A DNA stretch of 64,000 bases, taken from assembly GCF_008705135.1 (NCBI RefSeq), contig NZ_CP023694.1, positions 8,655,001 through 8,719,000 on the forward strand. The letters run 5' to 3'. Both the position numbers and the translations under genes were made by a program. Positions 1 to 8,072 of this stretch are shown piece after piece. The stretch comes from Streptomyces coeruleorubidus (GTDB lineage Bacteria > Actinomycetota > Actinomycetes > Streptomycetales > Streptomycetaceae). Every line of letters begins with the position of its first letter. Positions within the stretch are counted from its first letter, which is position 1. Under the pieces are notes generated by a model. It saw only the letters and a program-made list of their open reading frames with translations. It was not told the origin of the DNA and ran no database searches.

Positions 1-48
1 GGGCTGCTGGGGGCGGGGGCGGCGACGGTGCTGCTCACACTGGGGTGA
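1..48 (+). CDS. C-terminal tail of an unidentified protein (5' part outside window)
   Basis: The first 15 codons read as a small hydrophobic Gly/Ala/Leu tail ending in TGA at 46-48. The composition would suit the last membrane helix of an integral membrane protein. It faces the minus-strand gene at 76-1056 convergently. Too little is visible to name a family, and the reading frame itself is an inference from composition. Confidence 0.3.
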   Translation, partial: GLLGAGAATVLLTLG

Positions 49-75
49 GACAGAGCCGCCCCTGCGCAGGCGTGC

Positions 76-1056
76 TCACGCGTCGCCCTCGTCCTTGGGC
101 CGGGCGTGGAACCGGAAGCCGACGCCGACCCCGTCCCGCAGCGCCGCCTGATAGGCGGCCCAGGAGAGCGCGAGATCCTGCCAGGGCAGACCGACCGGGG
201 TGTAGACGGTCACCTGCTCGGTATCGGTCCGTGCCGGGACGGTCCCGTCGATGATCCGGCCCAGCACGGCCGCGGCATCCTCCCGGCGCAGGCCCGCGCT
301 GCCGAGCGCGCCGGACGTCATCGCCAGGTCGAGGTCGTCCACGACGACCCGGGCATGCCGCAGCAGCCCGGTATCCAGTTCCGCCTTGCCCGGTTCGTCC
401 GCTCCCAGCGAGGTGATGTGCGAGCCCGGCCGGACGTCCGGGAGGTGCAGCAGCGGGCGGCGGGACCAGGTCGCGGTGACGACGCTGTCACAGCTCTGGG
501 CGACTTCTCGCGCACTGCCGACGACCTGGCATGCGAGTCCGGCCCGTTGCCAGACCTCGGCCATCCGGTGAGCCCGGCCGTCATCGGCGTCGTGGATGAC
601 GACTCGTTCGATCGTGCGCAACCGGGTCAGCCCGCGCAGCGTCATGTCCGCCTGGGCTCCGGCGCCGATGATCCCCACAGCGCGTGCTCCCGCCGGGCTG
701 AGCAGGTCGGTGGCCAACGCCGCCGACAGCCCGGTCCGCCACGCGGTCACGAAGGCGGAGTCCAGCAGCGCGAGCAACTCCCCGGTCTCCAGGTCGTGGA
801 GACAGACGATGCCGGAGATCGCCGGGTCGGCACGGGGGAACTTGGCGTTCACCTTGACCGTGTAGGCGGGGATGCCGGGCAGCAGTCCCGGCAGCAGTAC
901 GGCGATACTCCCGGAGGACGCCGGCAGACTCTGGCGCACGCGCTGCGGGGCGGTCCGCGTGGCGAGGGCCGCGACGAAGCCCTGGCGCAGGGCTCGGACC
1001 ATGGCCTGCGGTGTGACCACCCGCTGAAGCTCGGTGGCGCCGAGCAGTACGGTCAT
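76..1056 (-). CDS. Ornithine cyclodeaminase / mu-crystallin family dehydrogenase
   Basis: This 326-residue protein has the family's usual length. The Lys of KVN (about residues 68-70) and the TAWRTG motif (about 104-109) are the substrate-side signature, followed by the Rossmann nucleotide loop IIGAGAQ (about 129-135). Known members use NAD(P) to deaminate ornithine cyclically, reduce ketimines, or make alanine or diaminopropionate precursors; which one applies here cannot be told from sequence. The ATG at 1056 is preceded by GAGGAGG at good spacing. It is a single gene, convergent with the truncated gene at 1-48, and 27 bp downstream of the protease gene on the same strand, so co-transcription is possible. 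Family call is firm, substrate unknown. Confidence 0.88.
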   Translation of the reverse strand: MTVLLGATELQRVVTPQAMVRALRQGFVAALATRTAPQRVRQSLPASSGSIAVLLPGLLPGIPAYTVKVNAKFPRADPAISGIVCLHDLETGELLALLDSAFVTAWRTGLSAALATDLLSPAGARAVGIIGAGAQADMTLRGLTRLRTIERVVIHDADDGRAHRMAEVWQRAGLACQVVGSAREVAQSCDSVVTATWSRRPLLHLPDVRPGSHITSLGADEPGKAELDTGLLRHARVVVDDLDLAMTSGALGSAGLRREDAAAVLGRIIDGTVPARTDTEQVTVYTPVGLPWQDLALSWAAYQAALRDGVGVGFRFHARPKDEGDA

Positions 1057-1083
1057 GAGGCCTCCTCACCCGACGTGACGGCA

Positions 1084-2433
1084 TCATCCCCAAGTGGCCG
1101 AGTAGTGCTGCCGATACGCCTTGCGGTCCTGCTCCGCGCGGATCCAGCGGGTCGCCACCAGGGCGACGAGGCTGCCCGCGATGACCAGCAGGCCGGGGCC
1201 CACGTTGCGCGGGTCGGTGAGGCGGGTCAGCAGGCCCGACACGTCCTCGCCCGTGACCGGCGCCGCCGAGCCGGGCGAGGCGGCGCCCTGCGAGGCGGAC
1301 GGCGCGGGGGAGGCGCCGGTGCCTCCACCGGCCTGCTTGGCCACGATCAGCTTGACCCCCAGCTCGGTCAGCGCCTTGGTCACCGGCTGGAAGAACGTCG
1401 TACCGCCCGCCGCGCAGTCCCCGCTGCCGCCCGACGTGAGACCGAGCGCGACGCCGTCGGCGAACATCGGGCCGCCGCTGTCACCGGGTTCGGCGCACAC
1501 GTTCGTCTCGATGAGGCCGGTGACCGTGCCCTCGGGGTAGTTGACCGTCGCGTTCAGCGCGGTCACCTCCCCCTCGCGCAGCCCGCTCGTGCTGCCGCTG
1601 CGGAAGATCTTCTGCCCGACCTCCGGATCGGCCACGCCCGTGATCCGCACGCCCTTGCCGCCACCGACCGCCACGACGTCCGCGCCCTCGCCCGCGCGAC
1701 CGCTGTCGTACTTCACCAGGGAGTAGTCGTCGCCGGGGAAGCTCCCCCTGAGCGATGTGCCGACCTGTTCCCGGCCCCGGTCGTCGGCGAACCAGACGGA
1801 ACCGTCGGGCCCGCAGTGCCCGGCCGTGAGGATGAAGTCGGTCTTCCCGTCGGTCACGTTGAAGCCCGCCGAACAGCGCCCGGCGGTCGACAGGATCGGC
1901 TCCGCGCCGTTGATCCGCGTGGTGAACGTGCCTTCGGTGCGCTCCATGCGCACGAAGCCGCCGATGCCCTCCGCGACGTCGGTCAGCCGGGACCAGTCGG
2001 AGGCGGAGACGGTGCGGTCGCCCCGTACCACCACCTCGTTGCTCTTGTAGTCCAGGGCCCAGGCGGTGCCGGGCACCCGAGGCGCCGAACGCAGCGTCGC
2101 CGTAGCGGACTTGAGGTCGCTCATGCTGTGGCGCACCATCTTCGCCCGGGCGCCGGCGCGCTCGACCTCGTCGGCCGCCTTCTCGTCCGTGACCGCGACG
2201 ACCGGCCGGCCGGCGGAGTCGACCCAGCTGCCCGCCGTGCGGGAGGTGCCGAGGCGGGACACGAGGTCGGTGCCCATGCTCGTGGCCGGCTGTGCCGAGT
2301 ACGGGACCCCGATCGTTGGGTCCGGGGGCTCGCTCGCCACGGCGCGTGTGACCATCGCTCCTCCGAGGAGGAGTCCGCCGACGGCCGCCAGCCGTGTCAC
2401 TCGCCGGACGACCCGTCGTCGTGCGTGCCTCAT
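1084..2433 (-). CDS. Secreted S1-family (streptogrisin/alpha-lytic-like) serine protease with C-terminal membrane anchor
   Basis: The 449-residue protein begins with an Arg-rich stretch and a hydrophobic signal segment (about 12-34). A propeptide-like region (about 35-170) precedes a trypsin-fold domain with TAGHC (His206), the DDYSLV segment (Asp236) and GDSGGP (Ser319), so the triad is complete. Cys187/Cys207 and Cys313/Cys340 are candidate disulfides. After the catalytic domain come an Ala/Ser/Pro linker (about 370-395) and one transmembrane helix (about 412-428) with a short basic cytoplasmic tail. Streptogrisins are normally released, so the C-terminal anchor implies a cell-surface-tethered enzyme. 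The ATG has GGGAG 6 nt upstream. Protease call is firm; role on the surface is inference. Confidence 0.92.
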   Translation of the reverse strand: MRHARRRVVRRVTRLAAVGGLLLGGAMVTRAVASEPPDPTIGVPYSAQPATSMGTDLVSRLGTSRTAGSWVDSAGRPVVAVTDEKAADEVERAGARAKMVRHSMSDLKSATATLRSAPRVPGTAWALDYKSNEVVVRGDRTVSASDWSRLTDVAEGIGGFVRMERTEGTFTTRINGAEPILSTAGRCSAGFNVTDGKTDFILTAGHCGPDGSVWFADDRGREQVGTSLRGSFPGDDYSLVKYDSGRAGEGADVVAVGGGKGVRITGVADPEVGQKIFRSGSTSGLREGEVTALNATVNYPEGTVTGLIETNVCAEPGDSGGPMFADGVALGLTSGGSGDCAAGGTTFFQPVTKALTELGVKLIVAKQAGGGTGASPAPSASQGAASPGSAAPVTGEDVSGLLTRLTDPRNVGPGLLVIAGSLVALVATRWIRAEQDRKAYRQHYSATWG

Positions 2434-2549
2434 GCATGGCTCCCGAACCCGAACAACACGGTGTGAACACCGCGGGGCATTCCTTGAGTTGAGTGCCCTC
2501 TTCCCATACGGGGCGCAGCCGTGCCGTGTTCAGCGCACGCGTGATCTCT

Positions 2550-3578
2550 TCACCGCCGGCCGGCGGCAGGGGCGGTCGGCCCAGAGTCCGCCGGGGCGGC
2601 GAGCAGGGCCCGGCTGCGCGCGTCGCCCCACACCGAGGCCGGATCGACGTAGGGCCGCAGCAGCGCGGTGAGCACGGGGTCCCCGCGTCCGTTCAGCTCG
2701 TCGGAGGCGATCTTGCGGGCGATCCCGGCGAGGAAGTCCGCCACCTGCACCCGGGCGTCCTCGCGCGCGACGACCAGCCGCAGCCCGGCCAGGCCGACCC
2801 CCGCCTGCCGGGCCGCCTCCTCGATCCAGGCGATGCGGTCCGGCGTCAGCATGTTCTGCCGGTCGTGCACCAGACGGACCGGCCGCCCGTCGCCGCTCCA
2901 CAGCGCGGCCGTCCGGACGATCGCCGGGAGGAGCGGGTTGAGCACCGGGATCAGGGGCGGTCCGTCCAGGAACGCCGCCCGGTAGGACACCGCGCGGGGC
3001 CGGGTCGCGGCCAGCCGCTCCAGGGTCGCCGTCGCGTCGGTGCCCGGGCGGGCGCGCCGCAGGGCGTCGACCGTGTCGTAGAAGACCTCCACGGGGGCGC
3101 CCGGTTCCCCGTTGTTGCGGACCCGCAGCAGCTGGTTGGCCGCCTCCAGGAAGGTCCGCCAGCCGTCCTCGCCGAAAGCCCGGCGGCCCTCGCGGAACAG
3201 GGCGACGGCCTGGCCCGGGTCACCCAGCAGCAGACCGACGGCCCGGTCCACCACGAAGAAGGACTTCTCCATGAGATGCACCCGCGCCCGCCCGTGGATC
3301 GGCCCGTCCGGCGCGAGCAGCCACTCCAGCACCGCGCGGTGCTTCTCCCGCAGCAGGTGGTTCGCCTTGTACTCCTCGGCCGGTGAGCGGATCCGGTCCC
3401 GGATCTCCCGTACGGCCGCCGCTGCCGTCGCCTCGGACAGCGACATACTGGCGTGCGCGAACACGTCCGTGTTCCCGCCGGTGAGGTTCTCGCCGTCCGA
3501 CCCGGACTCGTCGCAGGCGATCTCCAGGAAGGGGCCCTCGGCCCCTCCCCGCTCCCCGTCCTCACGATTCCCGCTCAC
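2550..3578 (-). CDS. DUF3800 domain protein
   Basis: A 342-residue protein with the DUF3800 N-terminal signature: a beta strand leading into CDESG (Asp23, Glu24), acidic residues that suggest an RNase H-like metal-binding fold. DUF3800 proteins are widespread, often near mobile or defence genes, but no activity is established here. The open frame extends far upstream, yet that part lies over the aminotransferase gene on the other strand; the GTG at 3578 is chosen because a GGGGG run lies about 7 nt upstream and homology-like content starts just after. Its start is only 24 bp from the divergent aminotransferase start at 3603, so the two promoters must overlap. Start position is moderately certain. 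Confidence 0.72.
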   Translation of the reverse strand: MSGNREDGERGGAEGPFLEIACDESGSDGENLTGGNTDVFAHASMSLSEATAAAAVREIRDRIRSPAEEYKANHLLREKHRAVLEWLLAPDGPIHGRARVHLMEKSFFVVDRAVGLLLGDPGQAVALFREGRRAFGEDGWRTFLEAANQLLRVRNNGEPGAPVEVFYDTVDALRRARPGTDATATLERLAATRPRAVSYRAAFLDGPPLIPVLNPLLPAIVRTAALWSGDGRPVRLVHDRQNMLTPDRIAWIEEAARQAGVGLAGLRLVVAREDARVQVADFLAGIARKIASDELNGRGDPVLTALLRPYVDPASVWGDARSRALLAAPADSGPTAPAAGRR

Positions 3579-3590
3579 TGCACAGCCCCC

Positions 3591-3596
3591 TATCGT
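3591..3596 (+). promoter_or_regulatory. -10 box TATCGT of a leaderless promoter
   Basis: TATCGT sits 6 nt before the ATG at 3603, the spacing of leaderless Streptomyces genes, and no Shine-Dalgarno sequence is present in the 24-bp gap. Inference from spacing only; no good -35 is visible. Confidence 0.5.
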
Positions 3597-3602
3597 GTGC
3601 CC

Positions 3603-4781
3603 ATGACCAGGATCCCGCACGAGACGTCCGGTGAACCGAATCCCCTGCAAGCCCTCACTCTCGACCGTCTCCGCCGCCGTACGAGCATGAAGTGGCGCAC
3701 CTACCCCGAGGACGTGCTGCCCCTGTGGGTGGCCGAGATGGACGTGCCGCTCGCCGAGCCCGTCGTGCGCGCCGTGACCGAGGCGCTCGACCTCGGCGAC
3801 ACCGGCTACCCCGCCGGTACGGCCTACGCTCAGGCGCTGGCCGCCTTCGCCGGGAAGCGGTGGAACTGGGACGGGCTCGCCGTGGAGCGCACCGCGATCG
3901 TGCCCGACGTCATGCTGGGCGTCGTCGAGATGCTCAAGCTGGTCACCGGACACGGGGACGCGGTGGTCGTGAACCCGCCGGTGTACCCGCCGTTCTACCA
4001 GTTCGTCGAGCACATGGACCGGCGCGTGCTGGAGGCTCCGCTCGGGGCGGACGGGCGCATCGACCTCGACGTCCTGGAGGAGACCTTCCGGCAGGCGGTG
4101 GCGGGCGGAGGACAGGCCGCCTTTCTGCTGTGCAGCCCCCACAACCCGACCGGCACCGTGCACACCGCCGAGGAACTGTCCGCGGTCGCCGCGCTCGCCG
4201 AGCGGTACGGCGTCCGCGTCGTCGCCGACGAGATCCACGCGCCGCTGGTGGTCGGGGGCACGGACTTCGTGCCGTACCTCAGCGTGCCGGGCGCCGAACG
4301 CGGGCTGTCGCTGATGTCGGCCTCGAAGGCGTGGAACCTGGCCGGGCTCAAGGCCGCCCTCGCGATCGCCGGGCCCGGGGCCGGTGCCGACCTGGCCCGG
4401 ATGCCCGAGGAGGTCGGGCACGGCCCGAGCCACGTCGGCGTCATCGCCCACACCGCCGCCCTGCGCGACGGCGTCGCCTGGCTGGACGCCCTGCTGTCCG
4501 GCCTGGACGCCAACCGGCGGCTGCTCGCCGATCTGCTGGCCGAGCACCTGCCCGAGATCCGCTACCGCCCGGGCGACGCCACCTACCTCGCCTGGCTCGA
4601 CTGCCGCGCGCTCGGCCTCGGCGACGACCCGGCGGCCGCCTTCCTGCACCGCGGCCGCGTGGCCCTCAACTCCGGCCTTCCCTTCGGCACGGGCGGCGCC
4701 GGGCACGTCCGCCTCAACCTGGCGACCTCGCCGGAGGTGATCGGGGAGGCGGTGCGGCGTATGGCCGCCGCGCCGCACTGA
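3603..4781 (+). CDS. MalY/PatB-type PLP-dependent aminotransferase / C-S beta-lyase
   Basis: The 392-residue protein is a fold-type I PLP enzyme. CSPHNPTG (Asn181) and VADEIHAPL (Asp209) bind the cofactor ring and the SASKAWN segment supplies the Schiff-base lysine (Lys242). The LWVAEMD motif near residue 42 and the spacing of these motifs fit the MalY/PatB branch, whose members cleave cystathionine or other cysteine conjugates with release of a thiol, pyruvate and ammonia. The ATG at 3603 is chosen over the longer frame beginning at 3453, which would run into the divergent DUF3800 gene. No ribosome site precedes it, consistent with leaderless translation. Could also be a true aminotransferase; the fold assignment is firm. 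Confidence 0.9.
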   Translation: MTRIPHETSGEPNPLQALTLDRLRRRTSMKWRTYPEDVLPLWVAEMDVPLAEPVVRAVTEALDLGDTGYPAGTAYAQALAAFAGKRWNWDGLAVERTAIVPDVMLGVVEMLKLVTGHGDAVVVNPPVYPPFYQFVEHMDRRVLEAPLGADGRIDLDVLEETFRQAVAGGGQAAFLLCSPHNPTGTVHTAEELSAVAALAERYGVRVVADEIHAPLVVGGTDFVPYLSVPGAERGLSLMSASKAWNLAGLKAALAIAGPGAGADLARMPEEVGHGPSHVGVIAHTAALRDGVAWLDALLSGLDANRRLLADLLAEHLPEIRYRPGDATYLAWLDCRALGLGDDPAAAFLHRGRVALNSGLPFGTGGAGHVRLNLATSPEVIGEAVRRMAAAPH

Positions 4782-4813
4782 AACCCGGGGGCACGCCGCG
4801 CGGGACGCGCTCG

Positions 4814-4819
4814 TACACT
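4814..4819 (+). promoter_or_regulatory. -10 box TACACT of a leaderless promoter
   Basis: TACACT lies 7 nt before the ATG at 4827, in a 45-bp gap without a Shine-Dalgarno sequence. The downstream gene therefore probably has its own leaderless transcript although it follows the aminotransferase closely. Confidence 0.45.
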
Positions 4820-4826
4820 GCCCGCC

Positions 4827-5213
4827 ATGGACGACAGTGCGCTGGACGAACTGGGCGCGGGCAAGTACCTGCTGATCACCAGCTACCGCAGAAACGGTAC
4901 GCCGGTCGCCACCCCGGTCTGGGTGGTGCGCGACGGGATCGCGCTCGGCGCCTGGACGCCGGCCGACTCCTGGAAGGTGAAGCGGATCCGCAACCGCGCC
5001 GACGTCCTGGTCGGCCCCTGCGACCTGCGCGGCAATCCCACCGGCGAGCAGGTGCCCGCGACGGCGGAGATCTGCGACCCGGCCACCACCGCCCGCTACC
5101 GGCAGCTCATCGCCCGCAAGTACGGCCTCACCGGCCGGCTCACCCTGCTCGGCAGCCGGCTGCGCCGGGGCCTGGACGGCACCGTGGGCATCCGCGTCAC
5201 CCTCACGCGCTGA
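4827..5213 (+). CDS. PPOX-class, probably F420-dependent, split-barrel oxidoreductase
   Basis: A 128-residue protein of the small split beta-barrel flavin/deazaflavin family. It opens with a short helix, then LLITSYRRNGTPVATPVWVV, the strand-turn-strand typical of PPOX-class F420-dependent proteins; SWKVKRIRNR supplies the basic residues expected to contact the F420 phosphate. Streptomyces make F420, and members reduce double bonds or biliverdin-like substrates or bind FMN; substrate unknown. The gene follows the aminotransferase by 45 bp but seems to have its own promoter. Downstream is the Gfo/Idh gene with an operator-like palindrome between them. Family call is good, cofactor choice is inferred from the family. 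Confidence 0.8.
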   Translation: MDDSALDELGAGKYLLITSYRRNGTPVATPVWVVRDGIALGAWTPADSWKVKRIRNRADVLVGPCDLRGNPTGEQVPATAEICDPATTARYRQLIARKYGLTGRLTLLGSRLRRGLDGTVGIRVTLTR

Positions 5214-5225
5214 CCACAGTTTCAG

Positions 5226-5236
5226 CAAGCGCTTTC
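5226..5236 (+). promoter_or_regulatory. LacI-family-type operator (CAAGCGCTTTC)
   Basis: CAAGCGCTTTC has the central AGCGCT dyad of LacI/GalR operators and lies 45 bp before the ATG of the oxidoreductase at 5282. The identical 11-mer occurs at 20360-20370 ahead of the sugar ABC operon. No LacI gene adjoins either site. Confidence 0.5.
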
Positions 5237-5281
5237 GGCGCCGGGGAGTGGACGGCCCGTCCCCGGGACAGACCACCTGTC

Positions 5282-6625
5282 ATGAGTCGAACTCCCGTCC
5301 TGCGCGCAGCCGTCGTCGGCACCGGCCACCGGGCCCAGCTCTTCACCCGGGGCCTCGCCGAACGCCCCGGCCACCTCGTGGCCGCGCTGTGCGACCCCAG
5401 CCCGACCCGGATGGCCTTCCACAACCGGCTGCTGACCGAGACCGGCGCGCCGGCCGCCACCCCGTGGGAGCCCGACCGCTTCACCGACCTGCTCGCCGAG
5501 GAGGACATCGACGAGGTCGTCGTCACCACCGTCGACGCCGAGCACGACCGCTACATCGTCCCGGCCCTGAAAGCGGGCTGCCGGGTCGTCACCGAGAAAC
5601 CGATGACCGTCGACGCCGAGCGCTGCGCCCGCATCCTCGACACCGTCCGCGAGACCGGCAACCGTCTGACCGTCGCCTTCAACTACCGCTTCAACCCCGT
5701 GCACGAGAAGGTCCGCGCCCTGCTCGCCGAGGGCGCGATCGGCGAGGTGCTGTCGGTCCACTTCGAGTGGCTGCTCGACGTACGGCACGGCGCCGACTAC
5801 TTCCGCCGCTGGCACCGCGAGAAACGCCACAGCGGCGGCCTGATGGTGCACAAGTCCTCGCACCACTTCGACCTGGTGAACTGGTGGCTCGCCGACGAGC
5901 CCCGGGAGGCCTTCGGCTACGGGCGGCTCGGCTTCTACGGCCGCGAGGCGGGGGAGCGGCACGGACTGCGCCGGGACTACGACCGCGCCCACGGCGCCGA
6001 CCGGGCCGCGGACGACCCCTTCGCCCTGGACCTCGCGGCCAACGACACCCTGCGCGCCCTCTACCTGGACGCCGAGCGCGACGACGGCTACCTGCGCGAC
6101 CGGAACGTCTTCGACGGGCCGATCACCATCGAGGACGACATGTCCGTCCTCGTGCGCTACGCGCGGGGCGCGACGATGACGTACCACCTGACCGCCTACT
6201 CCCCGTGGGAGGGCTACCGGGTGATGTTCAACGGCAGCGCGGGCCGGCTGGAACTGGAGGTCGAGGAGAGCCGCTGGCAGCCGCCCCTGACCCGGGTCAC
6301 CTCGGCCGCGGGTGCCGTGCACGGGGACACGGCGGCGGAGCACGCGGGCGGCGCCCGCCTCACCCTGCGCCCGTTGTGGCGGCCCCCGGTGGACGTGCCG
6401 CTCGCGGTCGCCCACGAGGCGCACGGCGGCGGCGACCCGCGCATGCTCGACGCGCTGTTCGGACCCGTCGGCCCCACCCGCGCCCCGGACACCGCGGCGG
6501 CGGCCCATCCGACGGCCACCGAACGCGACGGGGCACTCGCCCTGGCGGTCGGTCTCGCGGCCAACCGGAGCTTCGAGACGGGACGGCCCGTGCGCACCGG
6601 CGAACTGCTCCCCGGGATCCGGTGA
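5282..6625 (+). CDS. Gfo/Idh/MocA family NAD(P)-dependent oxidoreductase
   Basis: The 447-residue protein has an N-terminal Rossmann domain with VVGTGHRA (about 12-19), an aspartate at the end of strand 2 in LCDPS that favours NAD(H), and the family EKP motif at about 105-107. A FNYRFNP strand and an HHFDLVNWW helix form the substrate side; the histidine/aspartate pair is the usual proton relay. It is longer than the 330-390 residues common for the family because of an insertion around residues 205-260. Members oxidise or reduce cyclitols, sugars or glycosides. The ATG at 5282 has no strong ribosome site. The LacI-type operator just upstream suggests sugar-responsive control shared with the ABC operon at 20.6 kb. 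Confidence 0.85.
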   Translation: MSRTPVLRAAVVGTGHRAQLFTRGLAERPGHLVAALCDPSPTRMAFHNRLLTETGAPAATPWEPDRFTDLLAEEDIDEVVVTTVDAEHDRYIVPALKAGCRVVTEKPMTVDAERCARILDTVRETGNRLTVAFNYRFNPVHEKVRALLAEGAIGEVLSVHFEWLLDVRHGADYFRRWHREKRHSGGLMVHKSSHHFDLVNWWLADEPREAFGYGRLGFYGREAGERHGLRRDYDRAHGADRAADDPFALDLAANDTLRALYLDAERDDGYLRDRNVFDGPITIEDDMSVLVRYARGATMTYHLTAYSPWEGYRVMFNGSAGRLELEVEESRWQPPLTRVTSAAGAVHGDTAAEHAGGARLTLRPLWRPPVDVPLAVAHEAHGGGDPRMLDALFGPVGPTRAPDTAAAAHPTATERDGALALAVGLAANRSFETGRPVRTGELLPGIR

Positions 6626-6637
6626 CCGGACCGCCCG

Positions 6638-7051
6638 TCAGGTCCAGGCCCGGTACGGCTCGTCGATCAACTGGAAGACCGGCTCACCCCGTACCGGGTC
6701 CTTGGCGGTCGACAGCCGCACCCGGTCCCCGCTGTGGATGCCGATGGGCGGGCCCATGACCCGGCCGCGTACGACGAAGCCCTCGGCCATCTCGATCAGG
6801 GACACGTTGCGGGCCGCCGGGGTGTTGCGGTGCACCACCGTGGAGTGGCGGACGGTGCCCACGCCCTCGCTGCGCTCCGTCCGCAGGTCGCTGCCGCGGC
6901 AGACGGGACAGAGCACCCGGTGGTACATGGCGGTGCCGCACCAGGTGCAGCGCTGGAAGAGGATGGCCTCCGTGGCCGGGCCCCTCGGGTCGAGCAGACC
7001 CGTCGGGGAGCCGGCTGCCTGCTGAGCGACGCTTCCTGAGTGGTGGTACAC
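6638..7051 (-). CDS. Zn-ribbon/OB-fold protein (DUF35 family)
   Basis: A 137-residue protein with a rubredoxin-like zinc ribbon, CTWCG followed by CPVC about 15 residues later, and a C-terminal OB-fold. DUF35 proteins accompany thiolases, HMG-CoA synthases or lipid-transfer proteins and bind acyl-CoA; here no such partner is next to it. Two minus-strand starts are possible: GTG at 7156 would sit inside the palindromic operator at 7151-7165, so I prefer GTG at 7051, which has AGGGAG 8 nt upstream. The gene lies 151 bp downstream of the TetR gene and has its own operator, so it is the likely regulated target. Confidence 0.78.
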   Translation of the reverse strand: MYHHSGSVAQQAAGSPTGLLDPRGPATEAILFQRCTWCGTAMYHRVLCPVCRGSDLRTERSEGVGTVRHSTVVHRNTPAARNVSLIEMAEGFVVRGRVMGPPIGIHSGDRVRLSTAKDPVRGEPVFQLIDEPYRAWT

Positions 7052-7150
7052 GCTGTCAACTCCCTGCACTCGGCCGGAATCCCGTGTGCACGGTCGCCCG
7101 CGCACAGGTGTGCCCGGTTCGCCGTGCCACCGCGCACGCAGCACAGAGTA

Positions 7151-7165
7151 TGGCACTCAGTGCCA
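7151..7165. promoter_or_regulatory. TetR-type operator, perfect 15-bp palindrome
   Basis: TGGCACTCAGTGCCA is a perfect dyad around a central C. It lies in the 151-bp gap between the TetR gene and the DUF35 gene, upstream of the latter. A near-identical site occurs at 7946-7960 just upstream of the TetR gene, which indicates autoregulation plus control of the neighbour. Confidence 0.75.
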
Positions 7166-7202
7166 CTCGTAAAGGCACTCCGTTCCCTCAATGTGCGGAC
7201 CC

Positions 7203-7913
7203 TCAGCCCCGCCCCAGCGTCGACTCGATCTCCTGCACGACCCGCCACAAGGGCGCGTCACGCCGGGACACGACGACCACCACGTCCTCCGGCTGCTCCC
7301 CGGCAGGAGGCACCGGCGTGCCGCCGAACGCGGACTGCACGTACGCCAGCGCGTGGTCCACCGTGGCGCTCGCGTCGTCCTGCCCGTCCGAACGCAGCCA
7401 GGAGCGCAGCGCGTTGTTGTGCGCCGCGACCACCGCCGCCGCGATCACATCGGCCTGGAGGGTGCCGTCCCGGCGGGCCGCGAAACGCCGGCGCAGATAC
7501 TCGGCCAGGGCGCGCTCGTAGCGCCACACGACCGACAGTTCGTAGGCGCGCAGGCCCGGGACCTGCTTGGTGAGGCGGTAGCGCTGCACGGAGAACGTCG
7601 GGTTCTCGGCGTACATCCGCAGTACCAGCCGGGCCGCGTCGCAGACCCGCCGCACGGGTTCCTCGTCGCCGCCGCCCGCCGCGAGGAAGGCCGTCATGTC
7701 GGCCAGGCACCGTTCGTGGTCCGGGAAGACCACGTCCTCCTTGGACGGGAAGTAGCGGAAGAACGAGCGCCGTCCGACCCCGGCCAGCGTCACGATGTCG
7801 TCGATGGTGGTCTGCTCGTAACCCCGCTCGAGGAACAGCTGGAAGGCCGCCGCCACCAGGGCGTCCCGCATGGGCGGCTTTCCGGTCCCGGGGTCGGCTT
7901 TCTCGGAGCTCAT
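7203..7913 (-). CDS. TetR/AcrR family transcriptional repressor
   Basis: A 236-residue protein with the TetR helix-turn-helix near residues 15-65: ALVAAAFQLFLERGYEQTT, then IDDIVTLAGVGRRSFFRYFPSKED, the highly conserved recognition helix ending in FRYFPSKEDV. The rest is an all-helical ligand domain with no recognisable specificity. The ATG at 7913 is preferred over the ATG at 7946, which lies within the second copy of the operator. It probably represses itself and the DUF35 gene through the two near-identical palindromes. The target gene suggests an acyl-CoA or lipid-like ligand, an inference only. Confidence 0.9.
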   Translation of the reverse strand: MSSEKADPGTGKPPMRDALVAAAFQLFLERGYEQTTIDDIVTLAGVGRRSFFRYFPSKEDVVFPDHERCLADMTAFLAAGGGDEEPVRRVCDAARLVLRMYAENPTFSVQRYRLTKQVPGLRAYELSVVWRYERALAEYLRRRFAARRDGTLQADVIAAAVVAAHNNALRSWLRSDGQDDASATVDHALAYVQSAFGGTPVPPAGEQPEDVVVVVSRRDAPLWRVVQEIESTLGRG

Positions 7914-7945
7914 GAGCGGGAACGTAGCACCCGGAAGGGTACGCA

Positions 7946-7960
7946 TGGCACTCAGTGCAC
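7946..7960. promoter_or_regulatory. Second TetR operator copy
   Basis: TGGCACTCAGTGCAC matches the palindrome at 7151-7165 over its core GCACTCAGTGC and diverges only at the right edge. It is 33 bp upstream of the TetR start, a normal position for autoregulation. Confidence 0.7.
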
Positions 7961-8072
7961 TCTCCGGGAGGAACCGAGTTCCCTCTGAACTCCTGGCCCG
8001 GCAGCCGCGTATCTAGCGGCAGGACGATCCCCGAAGACGGGCGCCCCCGAGCCCGGACGGAAGGAGAGCAGC

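Noticed and set aside
106..2466. Plus-strand open frame of 786 codons across the first two genes
   Set aside because: It lies opposite the ornithine-cyclodeaminase and protease genes and its translation is low-complexity Arg/Gly/Ala text, the usual GC-rich shadow.
7051..7156. Longer DUF35 protein starting at GTG 7156
   Set aside because: The start would lie inside the TetR palindrome and the extra 35 residues look random; GTG 7051 has a good ribosome site.
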